The notes below the pieces were generated by a model, which did not search any database, had not been told where the DNA came from, and saw only the letters and a program-made list of their open reading frames with translations. A stretch of 33,896 nucleotides of DNA from an uncultured Chromatiaceae bacterium (GTDB lineage Bacteria; Pseudomonadota; Gammaproteobacteria; Enterobacterales; Alteromonadaceae): the NCBI GenBank assembly GCA_946482615.1, contig CAMLSF010000020.1, positions 1 to 33,896 on the forward strand. The letters are read 5' to 3'. The position numbers and the translations under genes were made by a program. Of the stretch, positions 1-8,265 are shown piece after piece (the first letter of the stretch is position 1; each line of letters starts with the position of its first letter).

Positions 1-55
1 TGGGGTCTCGAACACTTGTCGCCGCACTGCAACTCCAATTACTTAGAGTAAGGTA
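1..55. other. flank with no assignable feature
   Basis: Short stretch downstream of mutH. I see no gene or U-tract terminator in it. A 6-bp inverted repeat (52-57 with 62-67) spans the mutH stop codon but is not followed by a T run on the minus strand. Confidence 0.4.
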
Positions 56-727
56 CTAGTCAGTACCAAACTGGTGTGCCAGTATTGCAGCAGTGAAGCT
101 GGCTTTTAAATAGAAGCCTCTGGGCAGGGTTTGAATAGGTTGCCCATCAGCGCCAATAGCAGCAGTTAAAGCTTTGCTATTGGCCGCTTTAGGCCGCAGT
201 TGCAACACTTTGCCATGAGCCCCTTTGATCTGATCTATACCACCTAATACAATCAGCTCCATCAACTCTTCCCAGTCCTGTTGCAGCAAGGCTTGCTCTT
301 GTGCATCAGGACTCCACAAAAAAGCAGTGCCTATCTGGCGTTCAGCCAAAGCAATAGAGCGTTCTGCCAGTACAGGTACAAACAAAACCTTACTGAGCTT
401 GCGACAGACCCAGGATTCCTGCCAGCGTAAACCTGATACCTCTGTTAAAGGCGCAACACAGACATAAGTGCTTTCCAGTGGTTTGCCACATCTGTCCACA
501 GGTAAAGTTTTTAGTTCTACGCCTAAATGCGGAAAGTCAGGTTCAGCTTTGCTGCCGCTACTGGCTCCAAGCACCAGCTCGAGTAATTGTCCAACACTGC
601 CTTTTTCACGCAACAGATTAGCGGGCAGTTGCAACTGGCTCTGTTCAGCCAATTGGCCTAAGGTCAGGCCAGCGATCCGGCGGCAACGCTCAAGTAATTC
701 TTCGACAGTGTGAGGGGGCTGGCTCAT
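56..727 (-). CDS. mutH: DNA mismatch repair endonuclease MutH
   Basis: MutH nicks the unmethylated strand at hemimethylated GATC sites after activation by MutS and MutL, so repair is directed to the new strand. The 223-residue product from the ATG at 727 matches the usual family length (about 220-230) and begins [12 protein letters not shown], like the E. coli protein. The catalytic DX(n)EXK motif is present as D64, E71 and K73 in the segment [10 protein letters not shown], and the C-terminal segment LPRGFYLK is typical. The reading frame stays open upstream to 883, but those 52 extra residues do not look like MutH and would cover a DnaA-box match, so I prefer the shorter start although its Shine-Dalgarno sequence is weak. 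The gene is divergent from rppH, as in E. coli, and Dam-dependent repair is implied. Confidence 0.95.
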   Translation of the reverse strand: MSQPPHTVEELLERCRRIAGLTLGQLAEQSQLQLPANLLREKGSVGQLLELVLGASSGSKAEPDFPHLGVELKTLPVDRCGKPLESTYVCVAPLTEVSGLRWQESWVCRKLSKVLFVPVLAERSIALAERQIGTAFLWSPDAQEQALLQQDWEELMELIVLGGIDQIKGAHGKVLQLRPKAANSKALTAAIGADGQPIQTLPRGFYLKASFTAAILAHQFGTD

Positions 728-818
728 AAAAGCGTCATCTGGGTAGCAGTGGTTCAGGTCTTTCAAAACATTAACATTTTTTGTTTTCTTTTGCTGTTCA
801 AAAAGCAAACAAAGCAAG

Positions 819-1024
819 TTATGCACAGTTGTAACACTGCTTAAATACCAGACTTTGTTGTCTAACTTTATGTTTTTTATCACTATTTTCTTATGTTTGA
901 TTGAGTGTTATTCCAGCGTTTATAAGTTATTCAGGAATAAAAACACCTTTATGCACAGCTTTATGTACAGAGCCTGTGTAGAAGTTCACAGTGCTTGCTA
1001 AATAGTCATGTAAATTGTGGATAA
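819..1024. promoter_or_regulatory. cluster of three DnaA-box matches between mutH and rppH
   Basis: TTATGCACA occurs at 819-827 and 949-957, and TTATCCACA, the high-affinity E. coli form, is on the minus strand at 1016-1024. All three fit the TTATNCACA consensus exactly. A near match, TTATGTACA, lies at 961-969. The 728-1108 gap between the two divergent genes contains no other gene. A role in DnaA titration or in DnaA control of mutH or rppH is inference. Confidence 0.6.
897..925 (+). promoter_or_regulatory. possible sigma70 promoter for rppH
   Basis: TTGATT (897-902) and TTATAA (920-925) are separated by 17 bases. This would give a leader of about 175 nt that contains two of the DnaA-box matches. 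The -35 and -10 are moderate matches in an AT-rich region, so other promoters are possible. Confidence 0.35.
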
Positions 1025-1108
1025 CTCTGTAGAAAATACAATTTGCCGAAGTCGCGACTTTATGAAAGAATCGATGAAACAACAGCTGTAACTAAGCTAG
1101 AGGTTTTT

Positions 1109-1627
1109 GTGATCGACGCTGAAGGCTTTAGAGCCAACGTCGGCATTGTGATATACAACCACCAGGGACAGGTGTTTTGGGCAAGGAGATACGGTCAACA
1201 TTCCTGGCAGTACCCACAGGGTGGCATTGACGACGGGGAAACCCCGGAGCAGGCCATGTACCGCGAGTTAAACGAAGAAGTTGGTTTACAGCCGCAAGAC
1301 GTAGAAATTATTGCGGTAACCAAACACTGGCTAAGGTACAAGTTACCCAAGCGTTTAATCCGGCGGGACAGTAATCCGGTGTGTATAGGGCAAAAGCAAA
1401 AATGGTTTTTGCTGCGCCTGACCTGTAAGGATGAAGACGTAAATCTGTTAAAAACTTCGCATCCGGAGTTTGATGACTGGCGTTGGGTCAGTTATTGGTA
1501 TCCGGTGCGTCAGGTCGTCGCCTTTAAGCGGGAAGTGTACCGCAAGGTGATGAAAGAGTTTGCCCCTATTGCATTGCCGTATCTTCGTAGAGATGGAAAA
1601 AGTGAGAAGTTAATCAGAAGGGGTTAA
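1109..1627 (+). CDS. rppH: RNA 5'-pyrophosphohydrolase RppH (Nudix)
   Basis: RppH removes pyrophosphate from the 5' triphosphate end of transcripts and so starts RNase E-dependent decay in the cytoplasm. The Nudix box (G-x5-E-x7-REUxEExGU) is complete: it begins at GGIDDGE and ends at REL-EEVGL. The product from the GTG at 1109 is 172 residues, close to the 176 of E. coli RppH, and begins [14 protein letters not shown], which aligns with the E. coli N-terminus. An AGAGG sits about 6 bases before this GTG. The frame is open back to a TTG at 1043, but those 22 residues have no counterpart. Only two bases separate its stop from ptsP, so the two are probably cotranscribed, as in E. coli. Confidence 0.93.
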   Translation: MIDAEGFRANVGIVIYNHQGQVFWARRYGQHSWQYPQGGIDDGETPEQAMYRELNEEVGLQPQDVEIIAVTKHWLRYKLPKRLIRRDSNPVCIGQKQKWFLLRLTCKDEDVNLLKTSHPEFDDWRWVSYWYPVRQVVAFKREVYRKVMKEFAPIALPYLRRDGKSEKLIRRG

Positions 1628-1629
1628 GA

Positions 1630-3897
1630 ATGCTGAGCCAGTTAAGGCGCATAGTGCAGGATGTGGCGCAAGAGCCGGTACTGAATAACGCATTGGCTGG
1701 CTTAGTCTCGAACGTAAAAAATGCTCTGAAAACAGAGTGTTGTTCTGTTTATTTAGCCGACTACGAACAGCAGCATTTTATGCTGATGGCCACTGATGGC
1801 TTAAATCCTGAAGCTGTAGGTCAAATTTCTATTGGTTTCTCCGAAGGTTTAATTGGTTGGGTGGGTCAGCGGGAAGAGCCGATCAACTTAGCGCAAGCGC
1901 ATTTACATCCCCGTTTTAAAGTCACCCCTGAAGTCAGTGAAGACCGGTTTTCGGCCTTTTTAGGCTGTCCTATTATTCATCACCGTAAAGTGCTGGGTGT
2001 ACTCACTATACAGCAAGGGGAATCCAGGGTGTTCAGTGAAGATGAAGAGTCTTTCCTGGTCACTTTAGGAGTACAGCTGGCGTCTGTATTAGTCAACGCC
2101 GAAATGCGTCAGGCCGCCAGTCAGAATTCAAAACAACAAAAAAACACCGGTCAGCTGCAGGGGTTACCCGGCGCTCCTGGTATCGCCATAGGGGAAGGTT
2201 TTGTACTGGAGCCGTCCAGTGACTTTGATGCGATATCACTGAAAAAAGTCGACGATCCGGAAAAAGAGCTGTCGCGTTTTTACAAAGCCGTCAAAATCAC
2301 CAAAGCTGAATTTAATCGTTTAGCTGAACGTATGGCCGGGCATTTGCCACCGGACGCTTTGGCTATTTTTGATGTCTACCATCAGTTGTTAGACGCAGCC
2401 AGCCTTGGCAACGAAATTGAAAAACAAATCCACGAAGGCTGGTGTGCCAAAAGCGCATTAAAACGTGTGGTGGAAAAATTTGCCCGCCAGTTTGATGATA
2501 TGGACGACCCTTATTTACGGGAACGTGGTACAGATATCCGTGATTTAGGCCAAAGGGTGCTGAATCATTTACTCGATACCGAACAGCGTCATCACAAGTT
2601 ACCGGAAAAAGTCGTGTTAGTGGCCGATAACGTCACTGCCACTATGCTGGCTGAAATTCCGCGGGCGCAGCTGGTTGCTATCGTGTCCCTGAAGGGGTCC
2701 GTGAACTCCCATGCCGCTATTATGGCCCGTGCTTTGGGTATTCCTGCTGTGATGGGTCTGGACGAATTGCCACTGTTCCACTGGCAAAGTCAGCGTTTAA
2801 TTGTGGACGGGTATCGTGGTCAGATCTTAGTAGCCCCGGCTGATCCTATTCTGGCTGAATATCAGGCCTTGATCAGTGAAGATGCCCAGCTGAGTGCCCG
2901 TTATCAGTCTGAGATGCATTTAAATGCGCAGAGCGCCTGTGGTGCGCCTTTTAGCCTGATGGTCAATGCAGGCCTTGCCATAGAGCTGGAAAGTGCTCAG
3001 CCGTCTTATACGGATGGCATAGGTTTATACCGCACCGAATTCCCATTTATTATGCGTAACCGTTTCCCGACAGAAGCGGAGCAAATCGAACTCTACAAAA
3101 AAGTGCTGGCGTCACACCCGACCAAAGCCGTGGTGATGCGTACACTGGATGTCGGCGGTGATAAAGCGCTGCCGTATTTCAGCATTACTGAAGAAAACCC
3201 CTTTTTAGGCTGGCGCGGTATTCGGTTAACTTTGGATCACCCGGAAATTTTCCTGGTTCAAATCCGCGCTATGCTCAAAGCCAATATAGGCCAGGGCAAT
3301 TTACATATTCTGCTGCCGATGATTTCGGATTTAGCAGAAGTGGATGAATCGCTGCGGTTAATTAAACAAGCAACTTTTGAACTGACAGACGAATTAGCCG
3401 GCACTGAAGTGCAGTTGCCTAAAGCCAAAGTCGGCGTGATGATTGAAGTGCCATCCATTATGTATCAGTTGCCTGAACTGGCGCGGAAAATTGATTTCTG
3501 CTCTGTAGGGACCAACGATTTAACCCAGTATTTATTGGCGGTTGACCGCAACAACCCAAGAGTAGCAGGCTTGTATGATGCGATGCATCCTGCTGTGTTG
3601 CGTGCTTTGCACCAGATGTCATTGCAGGCCCAGGGCTTGCAATTGCCGATGAGTATTTGTGGCGAGCTGGCTGGTGAACCTGCGGGCGTGCTGATTTTAG
3701 CGGCTATGGGTTATGACAAATTCAGTATGAACAGCAGCAATCTGGCCAAAATTAAATGGTTACTGCGCAGAGTTCATTTGTCTGAGCTGCAACTGCTGCT
3801 GCCGGAAATTCTGGCCTGTCAGTCACCTAAACAAGTTCGTCTGCAGGTACAACGTTTCCTCGATCAAAAACAGCTGTTGAACCAATTACGTGCTTAA
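1630..3897 (+). CDS. ptsP: phosphoenolpyruvate-protein phosphotransferase PtsP (EI-Ntr)
   Basis: EI-Ntr takes phosphate from PEP and passes it to NPr and then EIIA-Ntr, the nitrogen/potassium phosphotransferase branch. The 755 residues are near the usual 748. An N-terminal GAF domain (about residues 16-160) is followed by the PEP-utilising swivelling domain with the phospho-acceptor His361 in NSHAAIMARALGIPAV, then the PEP-binding TIM barrel with SVGTNDLTQY and the proton-donor Cys677 in SICGELAGEPA. His361 lines up with His356 of the E. coli enzyme. The gene starts two bases after rppH. The fusion of a GAF sensor domain to an EI module separates it from the sugar-PTS EI (PtsI). Confidence 0.96.
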   Translation: MLSQLRRIVQDVAQEPVLNNALAGLVSNVKNALKTECCSVYLADYEQQHFMLMATDGLNPEAVGQISIGFSEGLIGWVGQREEPINLAQAHLHPRFKVTPEVSEDRFSAFLGCPIIHHRKVLGVLTIQQGESRVFSEDEESFLVTLGVQLASVLVNAEMRQAASQNSKQQKNTGQLQGLPGAPGIAIGEGFVLEPSSDFDAISLKKVDDPEKELSRFYKAVKITKAEFNRLAERMAGHLPPDALAIFDVYHQLLDAASLGNEIEKQIHEGWCAKSALKRVVEKFARQFDDMDDPYLRERGTDIRDLGQRVLNHLLDTEQRHHKLPEKVVLVADNVTATMLAEIPRAQLVAIVSLKGSVNSHAAIMARALGIPAVMGLDELPLFHWQSQRLIVDGYRGQILVAPADPILAEYQALISEDAQLSARYQSEMHLNAQSACGAPFSLMVNAGLAIELESAQPSYTDGIGLYRTEFPFIMRNRFPTEAEQIELYKKVLASHPTKAVVMRTLDVGGDKALPYFSITEENPFLGWRGIRLTLDHPEIFLVQIRAMLKANIGQGNLHILLPMISDLAEVDESLRLIKQATFELTDELAGTEVQLPKAKVGVMIEVPSIMYQLPELARKIDFCSVGTNDLTQYLLAVDRNNPRVAGLYDAMHPAVLRALHQMSLQAQGLQLPMSICGELAGEPAGVLILAAMGYDKFSMNSSNLAKIKWLLRRVHLSELQLLLPEILACQSPKQVRLQVQRFLDQKQLLNQLRA

Positions 3898-3992
3898 CAG
3901 GACCAAGGGCTGTTACAATGTTTGACCCTATCAAGCTGTGTGCATCCGTCCGGTTGCCCAACTGATGTATTGATTAGAACAGGACTTTCATA

Positions 3993-4820
3993 GTGGATTC
4001 TTATTTTTTATTCCCGCAAATTGACCCGGTAATTTTTAGCATAGGCCCTGTCGCAGTGCGCTGGTATGGCCTGATGTACGTCATTGCGTTTTTGCTGGCC
4101 AACTGGCTGGCGAACCGGCAAGCCGATAAACCCGGTTCTGGCTGGACCCGTGATCAGGTCAGTGACTTGCTGTTTCTGGGTTTTTTAGGTGTCATTGTCG
4201 GTGGCCGTGTCGGTTATGTGCTGTTTTACAGTTTCAGTAATTTTATCGCCGATCCGCTGTATTTATTCCGCACCTGGGAAGGCGGCATGTCTTTCCATGG
4301 TGGGGTCTTGGGCGTAATGACAGCTATGGCCTGGTTTGCCTGGCGCAATAAGAAAAGTTATCTGGAACTGGGCGATTTTGTCGTACCGCTGCTGCCTTTA
4401 GGTTTAGCTTTTGGTCGTTTAGGCAACTTTATCAACGGTGAGTTATGGGGCCGCACTACAGACGTGCCATGGGCCGTGTTATTCCCTAACGCCGGTATGT
4501 TGCCACGGCATCCGTCTCAGCTGTATGAGCTGCTGGGCGAAGGCATCATTCTGTTTATTCTGCTGCAATGGTACAAAGGCAAAAATCCGCCTGCAGGTAA
4601 TGTCGCAGGTTTATTCCTGCTGGGTTATGGCACTGCACGTTTTATTATCGAATTTTTCCGTGAACCGGATGCGCATTTAGGTTTATTGTCTCTGGGCATG
4701 TCGATGGGGCAGTGGCTCTGTATTCCAATGATAGTTGCAGGCTCAGGGCTGATGATTTGGGGCTACGCTCGTGAAAAGAATAGCCGTAAAAACTCTGTGC
4801 AGAATGAGAGCAAAGCATGA
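3993..4820 (+). CDS. lgt: phosphatidylglycerol-prolipoprotein diacylglyceryl transferase Lgt
   Basis: This inner-membrane enzyme transfers diacylglycerol from phosphatidylglycerol to the lipobox cysteine of prolipoproteins, the first step of lipoprotein maturation. The 275-residue product is strongly hydrophobic, with several membrane segments. The signature [10 protein letters not shown] contains Arg142 and Asn145, and His102 lies in MSFHGG; these match the essential residues H103, R143 and N146 of E. coli Lgt. The start is GTG at 3993, after AGGA about 10 bases upstream. Its last codons overlap thyA by ATGA, so the two are translationally coupled. It would act on the lipoproteins encoded nearby (the FlgO-like proteins, FlgP, FlgH). 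Confidence 0.96.
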   Translation: MDSYFLFPQIDPVIFSIGPVAVRWYGLMYVIAFLLANWLANRQADKPGSGWTRDQVSDLLFLGFLGVIVGGRVGYVLFYSFSNFIADPLYLFRTWEGGMSFHGGVLGVMTAMAWFAWRNKKSYLELGDFVVPLLPLGLAFGRLGNFINGELWGRTTDVPWAVLFPNAGMLPRHPSQLYELLGEGIILFILLQWYKGKNPPAGNVAGLFLLGYGTARFIIEFFREPDAHLGLLSLGMSMGQWLCIPMIVAGSGLMIWGYAREKNSRKNSVQNESKA

Positions 4821-5650
4821 AGCAGTATTTAGACTTAATGCGCCATGTACTGGAACATGGCCACAAAAAATCGGATCGCACAGGCACTGGTACTATCAGC
4901 GTGTTTGGTTATCAGATGAGGTTTGACTTAAGTCAGGGTTTCCCGCTGGTGACCACCAAAAAATGTCACTTGCGGTCCATTATTCATGAGCTGCTGTGGT
5001 TTCTCAAAGGCGACACCAATATTCAGTATCTGACCGACAATAAAGTAACGATTTGGGATGAATGGGCGACAGAGCAGGGCGATTTAGGCCCTGTTTATGG
5101 TGCGCAGTGGCGCAGCTGGCAAACTCCGGATGGCCGTGTCATTGACCAAGTCAGTCAGCTTATTCACGACATAAAAACCAACCCGGACTCGCGTCGTTTA
5201 ATTGTCAGTGGCTGGAATCCAGCTGTATTACCTGATACTAAATTCAGTCCAAAAGATAACGCAGCTATGGGAAAACAGGCGTTGCCACCTTGCCATACTT
5301 TGTTTCAGTTTTATGTGCATGATGGCAAATTATCCTGCCAGCTGTATCAGCGCAGTGCGGACATTTTCCTGGGAGTTCCTTTTAATATCGCAAGTTATGC
5401 ACTCCTGACCATGATGGTGGCGCAGGTCTGTGACTTAACCCCCGGTGACTTTGTTCATACCTTTGGTGATGCACATTTGTATAGCAACCATATGGACCAG
5501 GTGAAGGAGCAGTTAAGCCGCACGCCCCACCCATTACCACAAATGCAGCTGAATCCTGCGGTGAAGGACATTTTTGGTTTTACTATTGACGATTTTCAGC
5601 TGATTAATTACGTGGCACATCCGGCCATCAAAGCGCCTATCGCCATCTAA
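4817..5650 (+). CDS. thyA: thymidylate synthase ThyA
   Basis: ThyA methylates dUMP to dTMP using methylenetetrahydrofolate in the cytoplasm. The nucleophile is Cys159 in [12 protein letters not shown], and the dUMP/folate-binding segments [17 protein letters not shown] and [10 protein letters not shown] are intact. The protein has 277 residues against 264 in E. coli; the extra 13 residues lie just before the active-site loop (around [17 protein letters not shown]), an insertion I recall from other marine gammaproteobacterial ThyA proteins. The ATG overlaps the lgt stop. A hairpin after its stop (5661-5668 with 5682-5689) has no T run, so where transcription ends is unclear. Confidence 0.97.
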   Translation: MKQYLDLMRHVLEHGHKKSDRTGTGTISVFGYQMRFDLSQGFPLVTTKKCHLRSIIHELLWFLKGDTNIQYLTDNKVTIWDEWATEQGDLGPVYGAQWRSWQTPDGRVIDQVSQLIHDIKTNPDSRRLIVSGWNPAVLPDTKFSPKDNAAMGKQALPPCHTLFQFYVHDGKLSCQLYQRSADIFLGVPFNIASYALLTMMVAQVCDLTPGDFVHTFGDAHLYSNHMDQVKEQLSRTPHPLPQMQLNPAVKDIFGFTIDDFQLINYVAHPAIKAPIAI

Positions 5651-5718
5651 AACCGAAACTGGGCGCAGATCACAGGGTGGGCTGCGTCCAATTTGATGTA
5701 AAAACCGTCAAAATGATC

Positions 5719-5734
5719 TGGCACCAATTTTGCT
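5719..5734 (+). promoter_or_regulatory. sigma54 promoter for the FlgO-like lipoprotein operon
   Basis: TGGCACC-AATT-TTGCT fits the sigma54 consensus TGGCACG-N4-TTGCW with one mismatch, and the -24 GG and -12 GC are correctly spaced. Transcription should begin near 5745. This rules out the upstream start codons at 5677 and 5713 for the first lipoprotein gene and supports the GTG at 5782. Confidence 0.8.
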
Positions 5735-5781
5735 GTATATCAGGCAGAGATAAACAAGCGACAGCTACACCGGGGGCCAGA

Positions 5782-6378
5782 GTGCGGATAGTCGGGTTAG
5801 TCATTACAGTTCTGCTGTTATGCAGCTGCAGCTTTTTGCCGCAAGGGCAAGAAGTTGCCGAGTCAGCAGAGATATCGCAGGCAGAGCAGCATCCACCTTT
5901 GTTGTATTACACCGAGCGTTTGGCGGATCAACTTTTTTACAAATTGCAGCCGTTGGAATCCGGAGCCATTGCTGTCACTACTTTTGCTGACGTGCAACTG
6001 ATGGCACCGGATACCAGTCGCCATGCCAGCTACAATGCCTCTTTGCAGCTGCAGGAGAGTATGCAGACTGTCGCTACGCAATTAGGGTATCAGGTCAGTG
6101 AAATCCGCTTAAACGACGCTGTGCTGGTGCATTCAGGCTTTGAGAACTCGTTAGGCCGTGATGTAACTCAGTTAGCTCAGAATCAACAGGCTCGTTATGT
6201 GATTACAGGAACCCTGACTGAAGGGGAAGTGCATATCACAGTCAATGCCAAATTAATTGACCTGAAAAGCCAGCGAGTGCTTGCCGCTGCTTCCAGCGTT
6301 ATTCCTGTAGCAGTGTTATGGCCCAACGAGCAGTTGCAATTGCGCCATAATAAGTTGTATCGCAATTCGGAGTCTTAG
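5782..6378 (+). CDS. flgO: FlgO-family outer-membrane lipoprotein, copy 1
   Basis: FlgO proteins are outer-membrane lipoproteins linked to the H ring or stability of the polar flagellum in Vibrio. From the GTG at 5782 (preceded by GGGGG) the product is 198 residues with a short signal peptide and lipobox LCSC, giving lipidated Cys16. The body has a predicted alpha/beta fold with segments LADQLFYKL, AIAVTTFADV, ARYVITGTLT and SSVIPVAVLW, which resemble FlgO. The frame runs back to 5677, but that part spans the sigma54 promoter. Three bases separate it from copy 2. Of the three copies this is the only one without a long spacer between the lipobox and the core domain, so I give it the flgO name; which copy is the functional orthologue is not certain. 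Confidence 0.75.
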   Translation: MRIVGLVITVLLLCSCSFLPQGQEVAESAEISQAEQHPPLLYYTERLADQLFYKLQPLESGAIAVTTFADVQLMAPDTSRHASYNASLQLQESMQTVATQLGYQVSEIRLNDAVLVHSGFENSLGRDVTQLAQNQQARYVITGTLTEGEVHITVNAKLIDLKSQRVLAAASSVIPVAVLWPNEQLQLRHNKLYRNSES

Positions 6379-6381
6379 TTT

Positions 6382-7128
6382 ATGACTACATTTCGCCAGC
6401 TTATTGTTGTATGCGGTATCACGTCCGTAGTTTCTGTCTCTGGTTGTACACCTTTGATTGATACAGACGCTGAGGGCAAGCCTGTTGTGCCGGCCAACAA
6501 AGTAGAACTGCAACAAGGCCGGGTGACTTACCAAAAGAATGATCCTCAGGCTTATCCTGATCATTTGTATGTCAGTCAATACGACAGTGCGACAGCACAA
6601 AACGCCCGTATGGCAGGGATGAATCCAACCAGCTATAAACCTGAGCCTGCAGTGACAGTGAATCACTACGTCCAAAGCATGATGCATGACTTAGCCGCTA
6701 ATCTTGAAGTGTTAAGCACCACTTTTAGCCTTGGAGTGACCAGTTTTGTCTATTTGGATGGCGACTATCAGCAAGGCGATTTATTAGGCAATCAGCTGTC
6801 CGAAGCTTTTATGCACGAAGCGACTCAGTTTGGTATAGCAGTGACAGATTTTAAAACCACAGACTATATCCGGGTTACGCCAACAGGTGATTTTACCTTC
6901 AGCCGCGACTTCCTGGAACTGACACAACAATACCCCATCAGTGTGGTGTTAGGCGGAACTTTAGTACGCCATCAGAGTGGAGTATTGGTCAATGCACGAA
7001 TGATCAATGTCAATGATAAAAAGGTGTTGGCTACGGCTCAGACCTTTATTCCACAAAACGTGGTTCAGGCCTTAAAAGCGACACAGAGTGCACCTTTGTT
7101 GCAGTTAAAAGCTGCAGGAACTCCTTAA
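6382..7128 (+). CDS. FlgO-like lipoprotein, copy 2
   Basis: The 248-residue product starts with a signal peptide and lipobox VSGC (Cys22), then a polar spacer of about 80 residues, then a FlgO-like core from about residue 90: VNHYVQSMMHDLAANL, LGVTSFVYLDG, GNQLSEAFMHEATQFG, VTPTGDFTFSRD and VLATAQTFIP. The GNQLxE and PTGD-x-x-x-SR elements are shared with copy 3. It lies three bases after copy 1 and seven before copy 3, so all three should be read from the sigma54 promoter at 5719. Placement in the outer membrane (Thr, not Asp, follows the cysteine) and a role in the flagellar base are inferred from family and context. Similar proteins are usually annotated only as FlgO family. Confidence 0.7.
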   Translation: MTTFRQLIVVCGITSVVSVSGCTPLIDTDAEGKPVVPANKVELQQGRVTYQKNDPQAYPDHLYVSQYDSATAQNARMAGMNPTSYKPEPAVTVNHYVQSMMHDLAANLEVLSTTFSLGVTSFVYLDGDYQQGDLLGNQLSEAFMHEATQFGIAVTDFKTTDYIRVTPTGDFTFSRDFLELTQQYPISVVLGGTLVRHQSGVLVNARMINVNDKKVLATAQTFIPQNVVQALKATQSAPLLQLKAAGTP

Positions 7129-7135
7129 CAGGCGA

Positions 7136-8044
7136 ATGGAATTCTTTATGAACTCACTGAACTTTCGTATAACACCGACCTCTGCCATGACATTGCTGAT
7201 CGCCACTGTCCTGGGGTTGTCAGGTTGTGCCAGTCCGGCAAACCAAGATGGGAATGCGACCAGCCAGCCTGTTGCTGCACAGACGAATCAGATTGCTGAT
7301 GATAATACTGCCACAGTGAACTCATCGACTGAACTTTGCCGATGTGAATCCAGTTCGTCCTCTGAATCCCAGCAAACCCAAAGCGCGACCACACAAAACA
7401 GAGATACTGAATGGTTTGGTTTAACTCAACCTTATCAGGAGGCTGAGCCAGCTATGGGTATTGAGCAAAGCTCGCAACTGGACAGTGCCGCAGTCAACAA
7501 TGGTCAGCCTATTCCGGGTTTAGCGATAAAACAAATGAGTCGCAGAACATTGCCGTCTGAATTAGCCGATGCCGGAGCTGAGCCGCAGCTGTATCATGCA
7601 GCCCCTATTTTCCACCAAAGCCGCAAATCCCTGAGTGATTATGTGGCTCAACTGGCATTTAAGCTGGCAGGAAACCAACAATTACAAGGAGTCAAAGTAG
7701 GGGTCGCAAGTTTTGTGCTTTTTGATTCCCAGCTTGAACAAACCAGTGCTATAGGGAATCAGTTGGCTGAAGAGTTAAGTACTGTATTGCCGGGTTATGG
7801 AGCTGCTGTGATTGAATACAAGCTCACTAAACATATTACTGTAGGACCAACGGGCGATTTATCCTTATCCCGCAGCACGTCAAAGCTCAGAAGTCCCCAG
7901 GGCATGGATTATGTGCTGACTGGTACTATGACGCCAACACGCCGTGGCTTACAAATTACCAGCAGAGTGGTTTCCACCAGAGATAATGTGGTGATCAGCT
8001 CTGCCAGCACCTTAATACCAGCTTTGGTTTTACAACAACTCTAA
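7136..8044 (+). CDS. FlgO-like lipoprotein, copy 3, with Ser/Gln/Thr-rich spacer
   Basis: This 302-residue product has lipobox LSGC (Cys31 from the ATG at 7136, or Cys27 from a second ATG at 7148, which is further from the AGG at 7130). After the cysteine comes a spacer of more than 100 residues rich in Ser, Gln, Thr and Asn, including a run of five serines and an unusual CRC. The FlgO-like core follows from about residue 165: LSDYVAQLAFKLAG, GVKVGVASFVLFD, GNQLAEELSTVLPGYG, VGPTGDLSLSRS, YVLTGTMTPTRRG and ASTLIPALVL. It is the last gene of the cassette. A long flexible tether before a conserved domain suggests a reach from the outer membrane towards the ring or peptidoglycan; that is inference. 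Confidence 0.68.
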   Translation: MEFFMNSLNFRITPTSAMTLLIATVLGLSGCASPANQDGNATSQPVAAQTNQIADDNTATVNSSTELCRCESSSSSESQQTQSATTQNRDTEWFGLTQPYQEAEPAMGIEQSSQLDSAAVNNGQPIPGLAIKQMSRRTLPSELADAGAEPQLYHAAPIFHQSRKSLSDYVAQLAFKLAGNQQLQGVKVGVASFVLFDSQLEQTSAIGNQLAEELSTVLPGYGAAVIEYKLTKHITVGPTGDLSLSRSTSKLRSPQGMDYVLTGTMTPTRRGLQITSRVVSTRDNVVISSASTLIPALVLQQL

Positions 8045-8090
8045 GTCCGGTTTGATTTTACAAAAGTGAAACAGAATACTGGCAGGAGAA

Positions 8091-8165
8091 TGGCCGCCCC
8101 AACAGGAATCGAACCTGTAACTGCCCCTTAGGAGGGGGCCGTTATATCCATTTAACTATGGGGCG
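8091..8165 (-). tRNA. tRNA-Arg (anticodon CCT)
   Basis: A 75-nt cloverleaf can be read on the minus strand. The acceptor stem CGCCCCA pairs with TGGGGCG, the D arm contains GTTAAATGGATATAAC, the anticodon stem is GCCCC/GGGGC around the loop CTCCTAA (anticodon CCT), the T arm is ACAGG-TTCGATT-CCTGT, and discriminator G is followed by an encoded CCA. The D arm and anticodon loop match E. coli argW. It reads the rare arginine codon AGG. It lies alone between the third lipoprotein gene and flgT. Confidence 0.95.
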
Positions 8166-8182
8166 GACTGGCCGAAGGCACT

Positions 8183-8211
8183 AAACTAGCACAGCTGGCG
8201 AATCCTGTGAA
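8183..8211 (-). promoter_or_regulatory. possible promoter of the tRNA-Arg gene
   Basis: On the minus strand TTCACA (8206-8211) and TAGTTT (8183-8188) are 17 bases apart. They lie just upstream of the tRNA and would leave a leader of about 10 nt. The -10 match is weak. Confidence 0.35.
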
Positions 8212-8265
8212 CTCCAGTTGAATCAACAGGTTCTTTATTGAACAATTCGCGGGGCCTGAGCTTTG

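Noticed and set aside
728..883. N-terminal extension of MutH (52 codons, open to 883)
   Set aside because: The extra residues do not resemble MutH, the protein from 727 already has full family length, and a DnaA box lies inside the extension.
5661..5689. Hairpin after thyA as a terminator
   Set aside because: The 8-bp stem is good but it is followed by AATTTGATG, with no T run.
5677..5781. Longer N-terminus of the first FlgO-like lipoprotein
   Set aside because: It spans the sigma54 promoter at 5719-5734 and would bury the lipoprotein signal peptide.
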